This document shows, in pieces, positions 62,800 through 64,000 of a stretch of DNA of 64,000 nt. This DNA is from Streptomyces sp. NBS 14/10 (lineage in GTDB: Bacteria > Actinomycetota > Actinomycetes > Streptomycetales > Streptomycetaceae), in assembly GCF_002224125.1 (NCBI RefSeq), contig NZ_NCSM01000018.1, positions 124,001 to 188,000 of the forward strand. Direction: 5' to 3'. A model generated the notes under the pieces. The model searched no databases and was not told the origin of the DNA. It worked only from the letters and a program-made list of their open reading frames with translations. Made by a program: the position numbers and the translations under genes. Numbering within the stretch: position 1 is the first letter of the stretch; each line of letters opens with the position of its first letter.

Positions 62800-63699
62800 T
62801 CACAGCTGCCGCAGGTGATCGCGGAGCGTCCGGGCGACCTGGGCCATCAGGGCCTCGGCGCCGGGCTGGGTGATGGCGGGGACGAGGGACTCGGTCAGGA
62901 CGGCGATGGCGAAGGCCTGGCCGTCGGAGTGTTCGACGACGCCGATTTCGTGGCGGAGGTTGAGGAGGGTGCCGGTCTTGGAGGACCAGGTGGTGGCGTC
63001 GGAGCCGAAGTCCGGGGCGAGGCGGTGGCGTAGCACGTTGTTGGCCATGAGGCGGCGCACGCGCTCGGCTACGTCCGGGTGGATCGTCGACGGCGTCCAC
63101 AGGGCCTGGAGCAGTTCGGCCCAGGCGCGCGCGCTGCCGGTGTTGGCGCGGGTGGTGTCGAGCTGTGGCACCCGGTGTCCACGGCCGTGGGTGCCAGCGT
63201 CGATGGCGAGGGCGTGGGCGAGATGTGCCTGTGTGGTGTCGAAGCGTTCCACGGGCGTGTCACTCAGCTCGTCCGTGATGTGCCGGACGGTGATGCCGTG
63301 GAGGCCGAACTCGTGGAGCAGGTCCGCGACCTGGGCGGGCGGGGTGAGGTCGAACAGCGCGTCGGCGGCCGCTCCGTCGCTGATGCAGGTGCTCAGATAG
63401 AGCAGGTCGTCGATCGCGATCCGGGCGGGGTGGCGGAATCGGCTCAGCCCGGTCGGGCCGGGCGTGGTGATCCGCCCGGGTCGCACGTCGAGCATCGTGG
63501 CTCCGTCGAGCTCGCCGCGCCGGATGCGCTCCGCCGTCGCCAGCGCGAGCGGAACCTTGACCAGGGACGCGGACGGCAGCGGGACATCCGGATCGATGCC
63601 CAGCTCTTCGCCGGTGTGCAGATCCCGGACGAGGAGATACCCGCGCAGGCCGCCGTCGTGCAGTCGCCCGCGCATCTCGCGGAGCAGCGCCTCGGTCAT
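62800..63699 (-). CDS. Serine hydrolase, class A beta-lactamase-like
   Basis: At 299 residues, S-x-x-K is S45-L-V-K48 in SASLVKVP. The SDN position reads S-D-G (STCISDGAAAD), and the KTG triad is SSKTGTLLNLRHEIGVVEH. No signal peptide is visible, so it is probably cytoplasmic; together with the changed SDN this argues against real antibiotic resistance. The start ATG overlaps the stop of the upstream LysR gene as ATGA. Relatives in Streptomyces lie next to LysR regulators, as here. Confidence 0.9.
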   Translation of the reverse strand: MTEALLREMRGRLHDGGLRGYLLVRDLHTGEELGIDPDVPLPSASLVKVPLALATAERIRRGELDGATMLDVRPGRITTPGPTGLSRFRHPARIAIDDLLYLSTCISDGAAADALFDLTPPAQVADLLHEFGLHGITVRHITDELSDTPVERFDTTQAHLAHALAIDAGTHGRGHRVPQLDTTRANTGSARAWAELLQALWTPSTIHPDVAERVRRLMANNVLRHRLAPDFGSDATTWSSKTGTLLNLRHEIGVVEHSDGQAFAIAVLTESLVPAITQPGAEALMAQVARTLRDHLRQL

Positions 63700-64000
63700 G
63701 CGAGCGCCCCCTCGGCACCGAGGCAGCGTGCGATCGCGTCGCCCAGGCGTGCCTGGATCTGCTGTGCGTCACCGGCGGCGGTGAGGGCGTATCCCCGGGT
63801 GAGCGTGATGTCTCCGAGGGGGCGCCAGCTCAGGGCGAGTTCCCGGGCCTGCGCGGGCGAGCACAGCAGCAGATCGCGTGAGCACAGCACCTCCGCCGCG
63901 GCGGTCGTGAGGTCGTCCGCGACGACGAGCTGCGCGGGCCGCAGTCCGACGGCGTCGCGCAGGCGCGTCAGCGGGTCGCGGACGTGCGGGACGTCGTCTT
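63696..64000 (-). CDS. LysR family regulator, C-terminal part (cut by window edge)
   Basis: About 100 codons remain open to the right edge, and the stop overlaps the serine hydrolase start. The visible part includes VGLRPAQLVVADDLTTAAAEVLCSRDLLLCSPAQARELALSWRPLG, the end of a LysR effector domain. The HTH lies beyond the window. Paired with the class A beta-lactamase-like gene, the layout is that of AmpR-type control, but the enzyme is not evidently a true beta-lactamase. Confidence 0.6.
   Translation of the reverse strand, partial: DDVPHVRDPLTRLRDAVGLRPAQLVVADDLTTAAAEVLCSRDLLLCSPAQARELALSWRPLGDITLTRGYALTAAGDAQQIQARLGDAIARCLGAEGALA

Noticed and set aside
62800..63699. Beta-lactamase resistance gene with AmpR-type regulator
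   Set aside because: There is no signal peptide and the SDN motif is changed to SDG, so antibiotic resistance is not supported although the fold is right.

Overview
The window is high-GC chromosomal DNA from an actinomycete, almost certainly a Streptomyces. Codon third positions are nearly all G/C. It carries the developmental pair bldM/whiD, a ShbA/SigD-type sigma factor, a His-tailed GroEL1 behind two CIRCE elements, and several XRE-DUF5753/DUF397/HATPase regulatory sets. The order alr - tsaE - tsaB - rimI - tsaD - groES/groEL1 - whiD - sigma - guaB - guaB3 is the conserved actinobacterial core seen in Mycobacterium tuberculosis (alr to guaB3, Rv3423c-Rv3410c), opened here by several lineage-specific insertions. 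No tRNA, rRNA, CRISPR array or insertion sequence was seen.

Region 1 (1-18.1 kb) is a catabolic island. It holds the tail of a flavin monooxygenase, an NDP-forming acyl-CoA synthetase, a crotonase, a flavin reductase, an MFS carrier, a GlxA-type regulator, an SDR - acyl-CoA dehydrogenase (ACAD) - aldehyde dehydrogenase - Zn-alcohol dehydrogenase operon, a divergent cyclase-family hydrolase, a translationally coupled pair of ACADs, and a divergent cyclohexanecarboxylate-type CoA ligase. Four of its promoter regions carry copies of one palindrome, CTGACG-N3-CGTCAG (six copies). This points to a single regulon that activates an alicyclic or otherwise unusual acid and takes it through beta-oxidation-like steps. 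No matching repressor gene lies in the window.

Region 2 (18.1-33 kb) is signalling and envelope: a membrane pseudokinase with a roughly 400-residue disordered insert, an active membrane Ser/Thr kinase, a serine hydrolase lipoprotein, glpD, a nucleotide-sugar dehydrogenase lacking the catalytic Cys, a DUF6049 secreted protein, an MreB-like protein with a large insertion and a Pro/Gln-rich membrane protein.

Region 3 (33-43.3 kb) is purine synthesis and development: guaB3, guaB, shbA, bldM, whiD, then a LysR regulator, a MOSC protein, an SDR, and groEL/groES under CIRCE.

Region 4 (43.4-59.4 kb) begins with a block absent from the mycobacterial order: a polysaccharide deacetylase, a methyltransferase, a HATPase/XRE/DUF397 trio, an MFS-TetR drug-efflux pair and three uncharacterised genes. 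The tsaD-rimI-tsaB, tsaE-hydrolase-alr and nnr genes follow. Between tsaE and tsaB sit a secreted YkuD-like protein without catalytic residues and a 68-residue protein preceded by an iron-box-like palindrome.

Region 5 (59.4-64 kb) is accessory: a GNAT acetyltransferase, an XRE regulator, small conserved ORFs, a DUF2283 remnant, a class A beta-lactamase-like protein and the end of a LysR gene.

A recurring oddity is low-complexity tandem repeats inside coding regions, including three genes of the catabolic island and both ends of rimI.
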